Position numbers and translations under genes: made by a program
The notes under the pieces: generated by a model
The model's database searches: none
The model's input: only the letters and a program-made list of their open reading frames with translations
Told to the model about the DNA's origin: nothing
Assembly (NCBI GenBank): GCA_016213925.1
Contig: JACQZH010000030.1
Coordinates: 1 to 43,641 of the forward strand
Direction: 5' to 3'
From: Candidatus Omnitrophota bacterium
GTDB taxonomy: Bacteria; Omnitrophota; Gorgyraeia; B26-G9
DNA length: 43,641 nucleotides
Shown: positions 31,625 to 40,088 of the stretch, one piece after another
Layout of the letters: every line of letters begins with the position of its first letter
How positions within the stretch are numbered: the first letter of the stretch is position 1

Positions 31625-32377
31625 ATGTTAGCAAAAAGAATTATCCCATGTTTAGACGTAAAAGACGGACGAGTGGTCAAGGGCATAAACTTTTTAAATT
31701 TAAAAGATGCCGGTGATCCTGTTGAACAGGCGGCTTTATATAGCCGTGAGGGTGCTGATGAGGTCGTATTCTTGGATATTACCGCAAGCGATGAACACCG
31801 TAAGACCATGTTGGATGTGGTCAGGCGTACGGCTGAAGAGGTTTTTATCCCTTTTACTGTAGGAGGAGGGATACGCTCTCTTGAGGATATCGAACTTATT
31901 TTAAGGCATGGCGCGGATAAGATTTCTTTGAATACAGCGGCGGCTCTATCTCAGCGGAGTAACTCATCAGCTCATCAGCTCATGAGCTCACGAGCTAATT
32001 CACATCCCTTGTCGAAACTTTCCTGGGAAGTGTATATCTATGGCGGTAAACAGCCGGCCGGCATTGATGTTATCGAATGGGTAAAAAGGGTAGAAAAACT
32101 TGGAGCCGGAGAGATTCTGCTTACCAGTATGGATAGAGATGGAACTCAGATAGGCTATGATATTGAGCTTACCAGGGCTGTTTCAGAAGCTATAAAAATT
32201 CCTGTGATTGCTTCAGGGGGAGCAGGGACATTAGAGCATTTATATGATGCGCTAAGTCAGGGGAAAGCGGATGCGGTATTGGCAGCGTCGATCTTTCATT
32301 ATGGGACATATACAATAAAACAGACCAAGAATTATCTAATAAAAAAAGGCCTAAATGTGAGGCTTGATAAGTACTGA
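31625..32377 (+). CDS. hisF: imidazole glycerol phosphate synthase subunit HisF with strand 5 replaced by repeat sequence
   Basis: HisF is the cyclase subunit of histidine synthesis. [20 protein letters not shown] (catalytic Asp11), [17 protein letters not shown] and [13 protein letters not shown] are all typical, and the length of 250 aa is normal. After NTAA, however, the expected block that ends in VVAIDAK with the second catalytic Asp (Asp130 in Thermotoga) is replaced by [20 protein letters not shown], coded by an 8-bp repeat. No other frame restores it. The protein is therefore likely impaired. A degraded second hisF C-terminus lies 1.3 kb downstream. Confidence 0.88.
   Translation: MLAKRIIPCLDVKDGRVVKGINFLNLKDAGDPVEQAALYSREGADEVVFLDITASDEHRKTMLDVVRRTAEEVFIPFTVGGGIRSLEDIELILRHGADKISLNTAAALSQRSNSSAHQLMSSRANSHPLSKLSWEVYIYGGKQPAGIDVIEWVKRVEKLGAGEILLTSMDRDGTQIGYDIELTRAVSEAIKIPVIASGGAGTLEHLYDALSQGKADAVLAASIFHYGTYTIKQTKNYLIKKGLNVRLDKY
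31961..32000 (+). repeat. in-frame 8-bp-periodic repeat inside hisF
   Basis: aactcatc/agctcatc/agctcatg/agctcacg/agctaatt, five exact 8-base steps. The same word agctcat occurs twice in 8-base spacing at 32925-32940. Confidence 0.82.
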
Positions 32378-32491
32378 AGCATTGATTATAAGACGGGCTA
32401 ACACTTATTGAGAATATGTGAATATAAGAGAAATTAAATATTGAAAGTATTTTTTTATGTGTAAAGTGAATGAAGAATGGGTTTAAATTGC

Positions 32492-32520
32492 TTGAAATCA
32501 GACTTTTGTTATGTTAAACT
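32492..32520 (+). promoter_or_regulatory. promoter of the HicB-like gene
   Basis: TTGAAA (32492-32497) and TAAACT (32515-32520) are 17 bases apart, 22 bases before the start codon. Confidence 0.55.
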
Positions 32521-32541
32521 TAAAAAAAGAGGTGAAGAATA

Positions 32542-32748
32542 ATGAGTGAAATTATATTTGTTATTGAAAGCTCCGATGAGGGCGGCTTTATTGCTAAAGC
32601 TTTAGGGCACTCCATTTTTACCGACGGTGAAGATTTAGAAGAACTGAAAAGAAATATCAAAGACGCGGTAAAATGCCATTTTAATAAAAAAGACATGCCG
32701 CATGTAATTAGGTTGCATATGGTAAAAGACGAAGTAATGGCTATATGA
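32542..32748 (+). CDS. HicB-like antitoxin
   Basis: The 68-aa protein has the HicB-type partial RNase H fold pattern: IIFVIESSDEGGFIAKALGHSIFTDGEDLEEL, then IKDAVKCHF. A good ribosome site (gaggtgaagaata) precedes the ATG. The stop overlaps the ATG of a truncated HicA-like toxin by ATGA. The antitoxin appears intact while the toxin is not. Confidence 0.8.
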   Translation: MSEIIFVIESSDEGGFIAKALGHSIFTDGEDLEELKRNIKDAVKCHFNKKDMPHVIRLHMVKDEVMAI

Positions 32749-32852
32749 GAAAACTTCCCACTATCCCTTCCCACCGGCATCTTAAAATCGGTACATTAAG
32801 CGGTATTTTAAGCGATGTTGCTGTCCATTTTAAAATAGAAAAAACGATTTAA
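32745..32852 (+). pseudogene. HicA-like toxin with internal deletion
   Basis: The 35-codon frame begins MRKLPTIPS, the standard HicA start, and jumps to HRHLKIGTLSGILSDVAVHF, which matches the HicA C-terminus (HxxLKxGTLxxIL). The central part with the dsRBD core and catalytic GSH region, roughly 25-30 residues, is missing without loss of frame. Confidence 0.75.
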
Positions 32853-32924
32853 TTGAAAAATTATTTTAATCAATAGTTTTTACGTTTTTTTTAGGGTAAA
32901 CTAGTTTGGAAGTATGGATATATT

Positions 32925-33034
32925 AGCTCATAAGCTCATTCTCTCTTAAGCTTTTTTAGAACACCAGCTTAAAAATTTACTATCTCGAAAGGATAGTAAG
33001 CTAAAAAATGGGGGAGGCGGTTACTCAAACCGCC
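32925..33034. other. short repeat and two hairpins between toxin-antitoxin modules
   Basis: agctcata/agctcatt (32925-32940) shares the hisF octamer. TTACTATC (32977-32984) pairs with GATAGTAA (32992-32999). GGCGGTT (33016-33022) pairs with AACCGCC (33028-33034) around ACTCA. There is no T tract, so these are palindromes of unknown role rather than clear terminators. Otherwise the stretch 32853-33141 holds only the promoter of the next module. Confidence 0.6.
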
Positions 33035-33069
33035 GAGTAAATAATTAGTAACAAATTAGCTTGAAGGGG

Positions 33070-33098
33070 TTGACAAACTGCCTAGAATATGTTAAAAT
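33070..33098 (+). promoter_or_regulatory. promoter of the RelE-type toxin-antitoxin module
   Basis: TTGACA (33070-33075) and TAAAAT (33093-33098) are 17 bases apart, about 40 bases before the antitoxin start. Confidence 0.7.
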
Positions 33099-33141
33099 AT
33101 AAATGAATACAAAAGAATTTATAGAATAGGAGGTGTTTTTA

Positions 33142-33384
33142 ATGTCTAAAGTAATCACATTGCGGCTCTCAGACGCAGAGTATAAAAAAATAGCGGCTGC
33201 TGCTTTGTCTGAGCACCGGCCAATTTCAAATTTTATTACTGCTGAAGTTTTGAAAGATATAGATGAATCTTATTCTGTGGATTCTATTGAGATGGCCCAG
33301 ATTAAATCAGACAGAAAATTACAAGAAAAGATTAAAGCGGGGCATAATGACGCAAAAAGGATGAAAGGTAAACTCGTTGGCTAA
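33142..33384 (+). CDS. ribbon-helix-helix-type antitoxin
   Basis: ATG 33142 follows aggaggtg at good spacing, so it is preferred to GTG 33133; the product has 80 aa. MSKVITLRLSDAEYKKIAAAAL looks like a ribbon-helix-helix DNA-binding start, followed by a long helical tail that would wrap the toxin. It overlaps the toxin gene by 8 bases. Confidence 0.78.
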   Translation: MSKVITLRLSDAEYKKIAAAALSEHRPISNFITAEVLKDIDESYSVDSIEMAQIKSDRKLQEKIKAGHNDAKRMKGKLVG

Positions 33385-33658
33385 CATCTTTAAAGTATTC
33401 GAGACGAACCAGTTTATTAAAGATCTTAATGACGATTTTAGCGGCCGGCAAGAACGCCTAAGAGCAAAACTTCACGCCTGCGTTTATCCTCAATTAAGGC
33501 AACAGCCGTATTTTGGCAAGCATATAAAGAAGCTTAGGGGATACTTGCCTGAAACCTGGCGTTACAGGATAGGTGATTACCGCTTTTTTTATTCCATAGA
33601 TGCGAGCAGGAAGGTTATTTTTATGATAGCCGTTGACCATCGTAGTTCTGCTTATTGA
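33377..33658 (+). CDS. RelE/ParE-superfamily toxin
   Basis: The 93-aa protein has NQFIKDLNDD, HIKKLRGYLPETWRYRIGDYRFFYSID and a C-terminal FMIAVDHRSSAY, the pattern of RelE/ParE toxins with the RxGDYRxxY block. The start is TTG within the antitoxin 3' end. The pair appears intact, unlike the neighbouring modules. Whether it cleaves mRNA or hits gyrase cannot be read from sequence. Confidence 0.82.
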   Translation: MANIFKVFETNQFIKDLNDDFSGRQERLRAKLHACVYPQLRQQPYFGKHIKKLRGYLPETWRYRIGDYRFFYSIDASRKVIFMIAVDHRSSAY

Positions 33659-33671
33659 ATATGTTTTTAGC

Positions 33672-33954
33672 CTGGTAAAAAAACTAGGCGTCGGAGAGAT
33701 TCTGCTTACCAGTATGGATAGGGATGGGACATAGATTGGCTATGATATTGAGCTTACCAAAGCCTGTAGCAAAAGCCGTGAAAATTCCTGTGATTGCTTC
33801 AGGGGGAGCAGGGACAGTAGAGCATTTATATGATGCTTTAAGCCGGGGCCATGCGGATGCTGTTTTAGCTGCTTCGATATTTCATTACGGGACTTATAAA
33901 ATCAGGCAGGCTAAGCAGTAGTTAAAGCATAAAGGGATTACGATGCGGGTTTGA
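33672..33954 (+). pseudogene. hisF: degraded second copy of the hisF 3' part
   Basis: The sequence parallels the end of his[14 protein letters not shown], then a TAG where hisF has Gln, [10 protein letters not shown], a frameshift, [21 protein letters not shown] and [17 protein letters not shown] further TAG precedes LKHKGITMRV, the natural HisF end. It resembles the intact copy closely but not identically, so it is a diverged relic rather than a recent duplication. Confidence 0.85.
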
Positions 33955-34014
33955 TTGTTTCTGCAATTAAGTTTGAATTTAACTCTTTTATTTCTATAGA
34001 GTTAAAGTATTAAA

Positions 34015-34043
34015 TTGACTTCAGGAGTAAGCTATGTTATAAT
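34015..34043 (+). promoter_or_regulatory. promoter of the polysaccharide gene cluster
   Basis: TTGACT (34015-34020) and TATAAT (34038-34043) are 17 bases apart; a leader of about 120 nt precedes the flippase start. Confidence 0.72.
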
Positions 34044-34172
34044 ATTAAATTAAGTTGCCAAAAAAAGGGGAGGAATGTCTGAGTATTAGGGGATTAAGCT
34101 ATAGCTTGATAATTTTTGATTAAAAGAAGATTTAGTAGCTGATGAATATTGTCTTATCCAGGGGTAAATGTC

Positions 34173-35480
34173 ATGTGGCAGGAATTGGTTGTTAATGTTA
34201 AGGATAAGCTTAACTTTTATCTGGAAAATATGAAAATAGATGGGTTATTAAAAGATACAGGTATAGTATTTGTTGCTAGTTCAATTGTGAATGTTTTAAA
34301 TCTGTTATATCAGTTTTTCATGGTGAGAATGATAGCGCCTACTGATTTCAGGATATTGGATACAGTCTTATCCCTGACAATGATTGCGACTATGCCGACA
34401 GGGGTATTGCAGACTTTAGTAACGAAATTTGTTTCGGGGTTTAAGGCTAATAACGAGATAGAGAAGATTAGTTCTTTTTTATTGCTTTTTTTGAAAAAAA
34501 TGGGTATTTTCGGGATCATTATTTTTAGTGTTTTTTTTGTTTTTCGCCATAATATCGCTTCTTTCTATAAAATAGAAAAAAGCGTGATGATTGTAGTTGC
34601 CGGATTGATCATGCTTTTTTCCGCGCTGTTTCCGCTTACTTTGGGGGGGCTGCAGGGGCTGCAAAAATTTAAAAGTTTAGGGATGGTTAATATTATCAAT
34701 GCCGGGTTTAAGCTTTTAGCCGGATTTGTGTTAGTAGGTTTGGGTTTCAAAATTTGGGGGGCGTTAATGGCAATTATCATTGCTACGGTAATAGCTTTTT
34801 TTGCTTCGCTTTTTCCTTTAAAACCTTATCTTTTTGTTCCAGGAAGAAAATTCAGTAGTTGGAAAATAGAGGGAGTGTACTTGTGGTCTATTTATAAGTT
34901 TGCTTTTCCGATATTTGCCGCTACAGCTAGTTATGCTTTATTGACAAACATGGATATTCATTTAGTAATGCGCTTTTTTTCCGAAACGGACGCAGGTTAT
35001 TATGCTGTCGCGCGGATGGTTGGAAAAATAATCCTGTTCCTTCCCGGGGCAGTGACAATAGTGATGTTTCCCAAGGTTTCGGAACAGCACGCGAAAAATG
35101 AAGATACTATACATGTGTTAAAAAGAAGTTTAGTTATTGTTGGACTAACCTGCTTTTTGGCCAGCGTATTTTGTGTGCTTTTTCCCAGATTAATAATCAA
35201 TCTACTTACAGGCAATGTTTAGCCTGAATGCTTGCCTCTGATAGTCCCATTCGCAATCAGTATGAGTTTTTGCGCTTTAAATGGTGTTTTTCTTTATTAT
35301 AGTTTGTCCGTATACAAATCAGTTTATATATATGGGTTTATTATCGCAATGCTTTTACAGGCGTCAGGGATTATATTTTTTCATGCAAGTTTAGCGCAGG
35401 TATTATATGTTATGAGTTTTTGTTCGATAGGATTATTTTTCTTAAATATTTGTTTTATTAGAAAGCTGGGGAAGACATGA
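34173..35480 (+). pseudogene. Wzx-like polysaccharide flippase interrupted by one amber codon
   Basis: This MOP-superfamily membrane protein has many hydrophobic segments and blocks such as GGLQGLQKFKSLGMVN and AYYAVARMVGKIILFLPGAV-like text (DAGYYAVARMVGKII). It would flip lipid-linked oligosaccharides across the inner membrane. The frame reads LLTGNV-TAG-PECLPLIVPFAISM and continues in the same frame to 35480, ending in a TGA that overlaps the next gene. A tyrosine is normal at the stop position, so one substitution explains it. ATG 34173 has AGGGG 8 bases upstream, better than TTG 34149. Without suppression the product lacks the last helices. Confidence 0.83.
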
Positions 35481-36328
35481 ACAATGTTTGCGGGAAAAAG
35501 ATTTCGGTGATTATGCCAGCCTACAATGAGGCAAGCAATATTAAGGCTAATATTGAGGAAACAATCCGTACTTTTGATGATTTCAAGTGTGATTATGAGA
35601 TAATTGTTGTTGATGACGGCAGTAATGATGATACCTATAAGAAGGTTAAAGAGATCGCCGATGCGTTAAGGAAGGGGCAGGTTCTTATTAAGCGCAATCA
35701 TGAGAATTTCGGTAAAGGCCGTGCGCTTAAAAAGGGGGCACGTTATATTAACGGTGATTATGTGATTTTTCTTGACGCGGATATGGACCTGCATCCCGGG
35801 CAAATAGCTACTTTTTTTGATATTATGGAGCTTACTGAAGCGGATATTGTTATTGGTTCAAAACTCCATCCGAATTCTCATATCCAGTACCCCTTATCCC
35901 GGAGAATAATTAGTACAGTATATTACGCTATGATAAAGTTAATGTTTGGTTTGCCTATACATGATACTCAGACCGGGTTGAAGCTTTTTAAGGCCGAGGT
36001 TTTACGCAGGGTAATGCCCAAGATATTAATCAAAGATTTTGCTTACGACCTTGAAATTCTAGCAAACGCGCATAAGGATGGTTTTAAAATTGAGGAAGCG
36101 CCGGTAATTCTTATCAGTCAACGGTTTAACGGCAGGATCGGCATGGGAGATATATGGAGAACATGGTGGGATACTTTGGCGATCTTTTACAGGATGTATG
36201 TTATTGGTTATTATGACAAGATTGATCAGGGAGTTAAAAACACATTAAAACCCAGGCGCAGCGGCTTACGCAAAAAAAGAGATTTAAGAGAAAGAATAGT
36301 TAGTTTGAACCGGCTGCTGATTGGATAA
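35477..36328 (+). CDS. glycosyltransferase family 2, dolichyl-phosphate-mannose-synthase-like
   Basis: The 283-aa protein starts with KISVIMPAYNEASNIKANIE, has IIVVDDGSNDDT and the metal-binding FLDADMDLHPGQ, and TQTGLKLFKAEVLRRV typical of polyprenyl-phosphate glycosyltransferases. No membrane segments are visible, so it is a soluble or peripheral form. It overlaps the flippase end by ATGA, so it is translated in the same unit. The lipid or sugar acceptor is unknown. Confidence 0.9.
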   Translation: MNNVCGKKISVIMPAYNEASNIKANIEETIRTFDDFKCDYEIIVVDDGSNDDTYKKVKEIADALRKGQVLIKRNHENFGKGRALKKGARYINGDYVIFLDADMDLHPGQIATFFDIMELTEADIVIGSKLHPNSHIQYPLSRRIISTVYYAMIKLMFGLPIHDTQTGLKLFKAEVLRRVMPKILIKDFAYDLEILANAHKDGFKIEEAPVILISQRFNGRIGMGDIWRTWWDTLAIFYRMYVIGYYDKIDQGVKNTLKPRRSGLRKKRDLRERIVSLNRLLIG

Positions 36329-36444
36329 CCCCGGATTGGTGGACAAAAAAATAATTAAAGTTGTTGTTTAAAAAATAAGATATTTTATTTTTTTTAATTC
36401 CCCGCTATAAATCCTGGAATGAACTGGGATTTATTCGGATAGGG

Positions 36445-36476
36445 AGAGCGCTCCGGACTGTAGTCCGAGGGGCTCT
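36445..36476. repeat. REP-like palindrome before the UDP-glucuronate decarboxylase gene
   Basis: AGAGC (36445-36449) pairs with GCTCT (36472-36476), and CGGAC/GTCCG (36454-36467) forms the inner stem around TGTA. No T tract follows. It lies about 20 bases before the start codon and could affect translation or be a REP-type unit. The rest of the gap 36329-36494 holds nothing clear. Confidence 0.5.
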
Positions 36477-36494
36477 GCGAAGTGAAAGGAAAAT

Positions 36495-37433
36495 ATGAAA
36501 ATATTGGTTACTGGTGGAGCAGGGTTTCTCGGCTCGCATTTATGTAAGACATTTCTTAAAAAAGGATATTCGGTTATTTGTCTTGATAATTTTATCACAG
36601 GTTCTAGAAAAAACGTTGAGCAGATTATGAATGATCCTAAGTTTAGGCTTATTGAGCATGATATCTCAAATCCGATTATGTTGGATGAAAATATTGACTG
36701 GGTTTTACATTTTGCTTCTTTGGCTTCTCCTGTGCATTACATAAATCACCCGATTAAAACGCTGAAATCCGGTTTGTTAGGTACTCATAACTGTTTAGGT
36801 ATAGCTAAAGCGAAAAAAGCAAAGTTTTTTCTTGCATCTACCTCTGAAATCTATGGAGACCCTTTAATTCATCCCCAGTCTGAGGAGTATTGGGGGAATG
36901 TAAATCCTATCGGCATCCGCAGCTGCTATGATGAAAGCAAGCGAGGCGCGGAAGCCTTAACTTATGCTTATATGCGCGAACATAAAGTAGATGTAAGGAC
37001 GATCCGGATCTTTAATACTTATGGCCCGAATATGCAGATCGATGACGGACGAGTGGTTTCTAATTTTATTGTACAGGCTTTGCAGGAAAAGGGATTGACC
37101 ATATGCGGTGACGGTTCGCAGACGCGGTCTTTCTGTTATGTTGATGATCTGGTTAGAGGCATTATTAAGTTAATGGGTGTTGATTATAATCAGCCTTTGA
37201 ATTTGGGTAATCCTGGTGAGTATAAAGTTATTGACCTGGCGCGGATTATTATTGAGTTAACGCGGTCAAAATCTTCGATATTGTTCAAGCCTTTACCGGA
37301 GGATGACCCCAAAAGAAGAAGGCCGGATATCATGAAGGCAAAGCAGGTATTGGGATGGGAGCCGGAGATTGAATTAAGAGAAGGGTTAAAAAAGACAGTT
37401 GAGTGGTTCAAAACACAGCTTTTAGGTAAGTAA
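36495..37433 (+). CDS. UDP-glucuronate decarboxylase (UDP-xylose synthase)-like SDR epimerase
   Basis: An extended SDR with GGAGFLGSHLC at residues 7-17 and catalytic Tyr145-x3-Lys149 in CYDESKRGAEA. HINHPIK-type text (YINHPIKTLKSGLLGTHN) and RIFNTYGPNMQIDDGRVVSNFI are close to UXS enzymes that convert UDP-glucuronate to UDP-xylose. Length 312 aa. UDP-glucose dehydrogenase follows, giving the substrate, so the pair forms a UDP-glucose to UDP-xylose route. The assignment is strong from motif plus context. Confidence 0.92.
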   Translation: MKILVTGGAGFLGSHLCKTFLKKGYSVICLDNFITGSRKNVEQIMNDPKFRLIEHDISNPIMLDENIDWVLHFASLASPVHYINHPIKTLKSGLLGTHNCLGIAKAKKAKFFLASTSEIYGDPLIHPQSEEYWGNVNPIGIRSCYDESKRGAEALTYAYMREHKVDVRTIRIFNTYGPNMQIDDGRVVSNFIVQALQEKGLTICGDGSQTRSFCYVDDLVRGIIKLMGVDYNQPLNLGNPGEYKVIDLARIIIELTRSKSSILFKPLPEDDPKRRRPDIMKAKQVLGWEPEIELREGLKKTVEWFKTQLLGK

Positions 37434-37457
37434 GAGTTAGCTGGGGAAGGGGTTGAG

Positions 37458-38750
37458 ATGAATATAGCGATAATAGGCACGGGATATGTGGGATTAGTGT
37501 CAGGGGCTTGTTTTGCCGAGCTTGGGAATAAAGTTATCTGTGTTGACAATAATGAGGGGAAAATAAAGGACTTAACTAATGGCATAATTCCTATTTACGA
37601 GCCCGGGTTGGAGCAATTAGTTAAAAGGAATTACCGGCAGAAACGGTTATTTTTTACAACCAGCATAAAAGAGGCTGTGATGAAATCAAAAGTTATTTTT
37701 ATTGCGGTAGGCACTCCTTCAAAAGACAACGGTGACGCTAACCTGCGTTATATCGAAGAAGTTTCACGTTCTATTGCCTGTCATATGAATAATTATAAAG
37801 TAGTTGTTGAAAAGAGTACGGTACCGGTAGAAACAAATACCTGGGTTAAATATATAATGAAACTGAACAACCATAAGGTTGATTTTGACGTGGCTTCTAA
37901 CCCTGAATTTTTGAAAGAAGGTTCAGCCATAGATGATTTTATGCACCCGGACCGGATTGTGTTGGGAGTGGAAAGTGAAAAAGCTAAAAATTTATTGGTG
38001 AAATTGTACGAACCGCTTAAAGCGCCTATTGTGGTTACTAATATTCAAAGCGCGGAGATTATTAAACACGCTTCAAATTCGTTCCTTGCGGCAAAAATTT
38101 CCTTTATCAATGCTGTAGCTAATATCTGCGAACAGGTAGGAGCGGATATTGAAAAGGTAGCTGAAGGCATGGGAATGGATACACGCATTGGAAAGAGTTT
38201 TTTGAAAGCAGGAGTTGGTTATGGAGGAAGCTGTTTCCCAAAGGATGTAAAAGCGTTTATCCGTATTGCTGAAAAGCTAGGCGGGGAATTCGGGCTTTTA
38301 AAAGAGGTCGAGAAGATAAATGAGAATCAGCGCAAACTTATTTTTAATAAGATCGAGAAGGCATTATGGATCCTGAATGCGAAAACAATAGGGGTATTGG
38401 GAATAGCTTTTAAACCTAATACTGATGATATCCGTTCTGCTTCGGCAATTGACCTTATAAAAATGCTGCAGGATGAAGGGGCGCATGTTAAAGCATATGA
38501 CCCTAAAGCCATGGATCACGCGCGTTCTATTTTACCGAATGTTGAATTTTGTAAAAATCCCTATCATGTTGCCAAGGGCGCGGATGCATTGGTAATCGTG
38601 ACAGAATGGGATGAATTTAAGAAACTTAATCTGAGCAAAATAAAAAAACTGCTTAAGCATAAGATCATTATTGACGGGCGGAATATTTTTGACCCTAAAA
38701 AAATGAAGCAAATGGGGTTTAGATATTCAAGTGTTGGGCGCCCTGTTTAG
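37458..38750 (+). CDS. ugd: UDP-glucose 6-dehydrogenase
   Basis: Ugd oxidises UDP-glucose to UDP-glucuronate with two NAD. The Rossmann start MNIAIIGTGYVGLVSGACFAE, the GTPS block (VGTPSKDNGDANL), NPEFLKEGSAIDDF and the catalytic-cysteine motif GGSCFPKDVKA (Cys about 259) are all present. The C-terminal domain has GIAFKPNTDDIRSASAI. Length 430 aa is typical. It sits directly after the decarboxylase that uses its product. Confidence 0.96.
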   Translation: MNIAIIGTGYVGLVSGACFAELGNKVICVDNNEGKIKDLTNGIIPIYEPGLEQLVKRNYRQKRLFFTTSIKEAVMKSKVIFIAVGTPSKDNGDANLRYIEEVSRSIACHMNNYKVVVEKSTVPVETNTWVKYIMKLNNHKVDFDVASNPEFLKEGSAIDDFMHPDRIVLGVESEKAKNLLVKLYEPLKAPIVVTNIQSAEIIKHASNSFLAAKISFINAVANICEQVGADIEKVAEGMGMDTRIGKSFLKAGVGYGGSCFPKDVKAFIRIAEKLGGEFGLLKEVEKINENQRKLIFNKIEKALWILNAKTIGVLGIAFKPNTDDIRSASAIDLIKMLQDEGAHVKAYDPKAMDHARSILPNVEFCKNPYHVAKGADALVIVTEWDEFKKLNLSKIKKLLKHKIIIDGRNIFDPKKMKQMGFRYSSVGRPV

Positions 38751-38769
38751 GTTAAAGGCAGCTTGATAG

Positions 38770-38913
38770 ATGGGAAAAGAAAAAATGAAGACGGGCAAAG
38801 TAAATATTTCTCAAGATGTACTGGATTCTATAATGAAAAAATTAAAAACAGCCATTGCGAACTTCTGCGTGATTTTGCGAAAAAGATGGGGAAGTCTATT
38901 CTTTACAAGTTAA
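38770..38913 (+). CDS. uncertain small ORF after ugd
   Basis: A 47-codon frame MGKEKMKTGKVNISQDVLDS has no recognised family. A different frame reads ELLRDFAKKMGKSILYKLK at its end, so the stretch may instead be a frameshifted remnant. No convincing ribosome site is visible. Confidence 0.2.
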   Translation: MGKEKMKTGKVNISQDVLDSIMKKLKTAIANFCVILRKRWGSLFFTS

Positions 38914-38980
38914 AATAAGTATTAATAATCTGCCTGATAAAAGGATTTACTGATCCCTTAGAGCGTGCAGGGCAGGATTA

Positions 38981-39031
38981 CGCCCTATGGGGGGCGAAAA
39001 GGAGAAAGGTGCCATGGGTTTTAACCCGTGG
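38981..39031. repeat. paired palindromes before a glycosyltransferase gene
   Basis: CGCCC (38981-38985) pairs with GGGCG (38992-38996), and CCATGGGTT (39012-39020) pairs with AACCCGTGG (39023-39031). They lie directly upstream of ATG 39042. They resemble REP-type palindromes rather than terminators because no T tract follows. Confidence 0.5.
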
Positions 39032-39041
39032 GGCTTCACAT

Positions 39042-40040
39042 ATGAGTGATCCTAGCGTGGCAATAATTATTCCGGTAAAAGGGTTTAATTATAAATTAAA
39101 AAAATGCATCGAAGAATGCCTGAAGTTGGAATATTCTAATTATGAAGTGCTTGTTTTTCCGGATGAGGGTTTTTCAGAATTCAAAGAAAAAATCCGGATA
39201 ATTCCTACGGGCAATGCCGGGCCTGCGATAAAAAGGGATATGGCACTTGAACATTCAAAAGCTGATATCTTTGCTTTTCTTGATGATGACGCGTATCCTC
39301 AAGCTGACTGGCTCAAGAAAGCTGTCCCGCATTTTAAAAATGAAAAAATAGCCGCAGTAGGAGGGCCTTCAATTACGCCTCGGGAAAGCTGCTTTTTAGA
39401 ACACGCCAGCGGACTTGTTTTTTCTTCAGTATTGACTTCGGCAAGCTATGTTTACCGTTATTTGCCTGTGGATAAGGTATTCGAGGTCGATGATTATCCG
39501 TCCTGTAATTTTATTATCCGGCGTAAGGTATTCGAAGAACTGGGTGGTTTTGATAATACTTTTTGGCCTGGGGAAGATACTAAGTTGTGCCTGGATATTA
39601 CGAAAAAGCTTGGGAAAAAGATCATTTATGACCCGTCAATACTGGTGCATCATCACCGCCGCAGATTAGGCCCTGCGCATTTTAAGCAGGTAGCTAATTA
39701 TGCAATGCATCGGGGCTATTTTGCGAAAAAGTTTCCCCAGACATCGTTAAGATTAGCTTATTTTATACCAAGTTTGTTTGTAACGGCCTTAGTTTTAGGG
39801 GGAGCCTTAGCTGTTCTAAATGAGACGTTTCGAATTATTTATTTAAGTGCTTGTGTTTTATATTTGTCGATAATTTTTGGTAATGTTATCTATGGGTTGT
39901 TAATAGATAGAATTTCCCTGCCATTGGCAAAGATAATGCTGATTTTTCCTGTAATATTTGGAATTATTGCAACCCATTTTTGTTATGGGATCTATTTAAT
40001 TAAAGGTCTGTTATCAAATAGATTGAGTGACGAAAAATGA
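39042..40040 (+). CDS. glycosyltransferase family 2 with C-terminal membrane segments
   Basis: I take ATG 39042 (MSDPSVAIIIPVKGF) because the palindrome overlaps the ORF-track start region at GTG 39009; the product has 332 aa. FLDDDAYPQADWL is the metal-binding motif, and PSCNFIIRRKVFEELGGFD with WPGEDTKLCLDITKKLG belongs to the acceptor side. From about residue 235 on there are three or four hydrophobic helices, anchoring it in the membrane. The donor sugar is unknown. Confidence 0.87.
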   Translation: MSDPSVAIIIPVKGFNYKLKKCIEECLKLEYSNYEVLVFPDEGFSEFKEKIRIIPTGNAGPAIKRDMALEHSKADIFAFLDDDAYPQADWLKKAVPHFKNEKIAAVGGPSITPRESCFLEHASGLVFSSVLTSASYVYRYLPVDKVFEVDDYPSCNFIIRRKVFEELGGFDNTFWPGEDTKLCLDITKKLGKKIIYDPSILVHHHRRRLGPAHFKQVANYAMHRGYFAKKFPQTSLRLAYFIPSLFVTALVLGGALAVLNETFRIIYLSACVLYLSIIFGNVIYGLLIDRISLPLAKIMLIFPVIFGIIATHFCYGIYLIKGLLSNRLSDEK

Positions 40041-40050
40041 AATGTTTTTA

Positions 40051-40071
40051 ACTTGTAGCCTGCAGCGAATA
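40051..40071 (+). repeat. short 7-bp-periodic repeat before the B12-type radical SAM gene
   Basis: acttgta/gcctgca/gcgaata, three 7-base steps, with the words seen at 14730 and 21665. Confidence 0.5.
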
Positions 40072-40088
40072 CAAAAGTTTATGATAGT

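Noticed and set aside
28611-32377. Reading the PP-loop gene plus hisH/hisF as a sugar-amidotransferase (PseA/WbpG-HisH2-HisF2) module of the polysaccharide locus
   Set aside because: The PP-loop protein has clear NadE motifs and HisH/HisF have histidine-type motifs such as IIDYRMGN and [11 protein letters not shown].
31395-35222. Reassigned stop codons, given in-frame TAA (HepT) and TAG (flippase, hisF remnant)
   Set aside because: TAA and TAG both end many intact genes here (rpiB, nrdD, ugd, gmd use TAG), so ordinary nonsense mutations are simpler.
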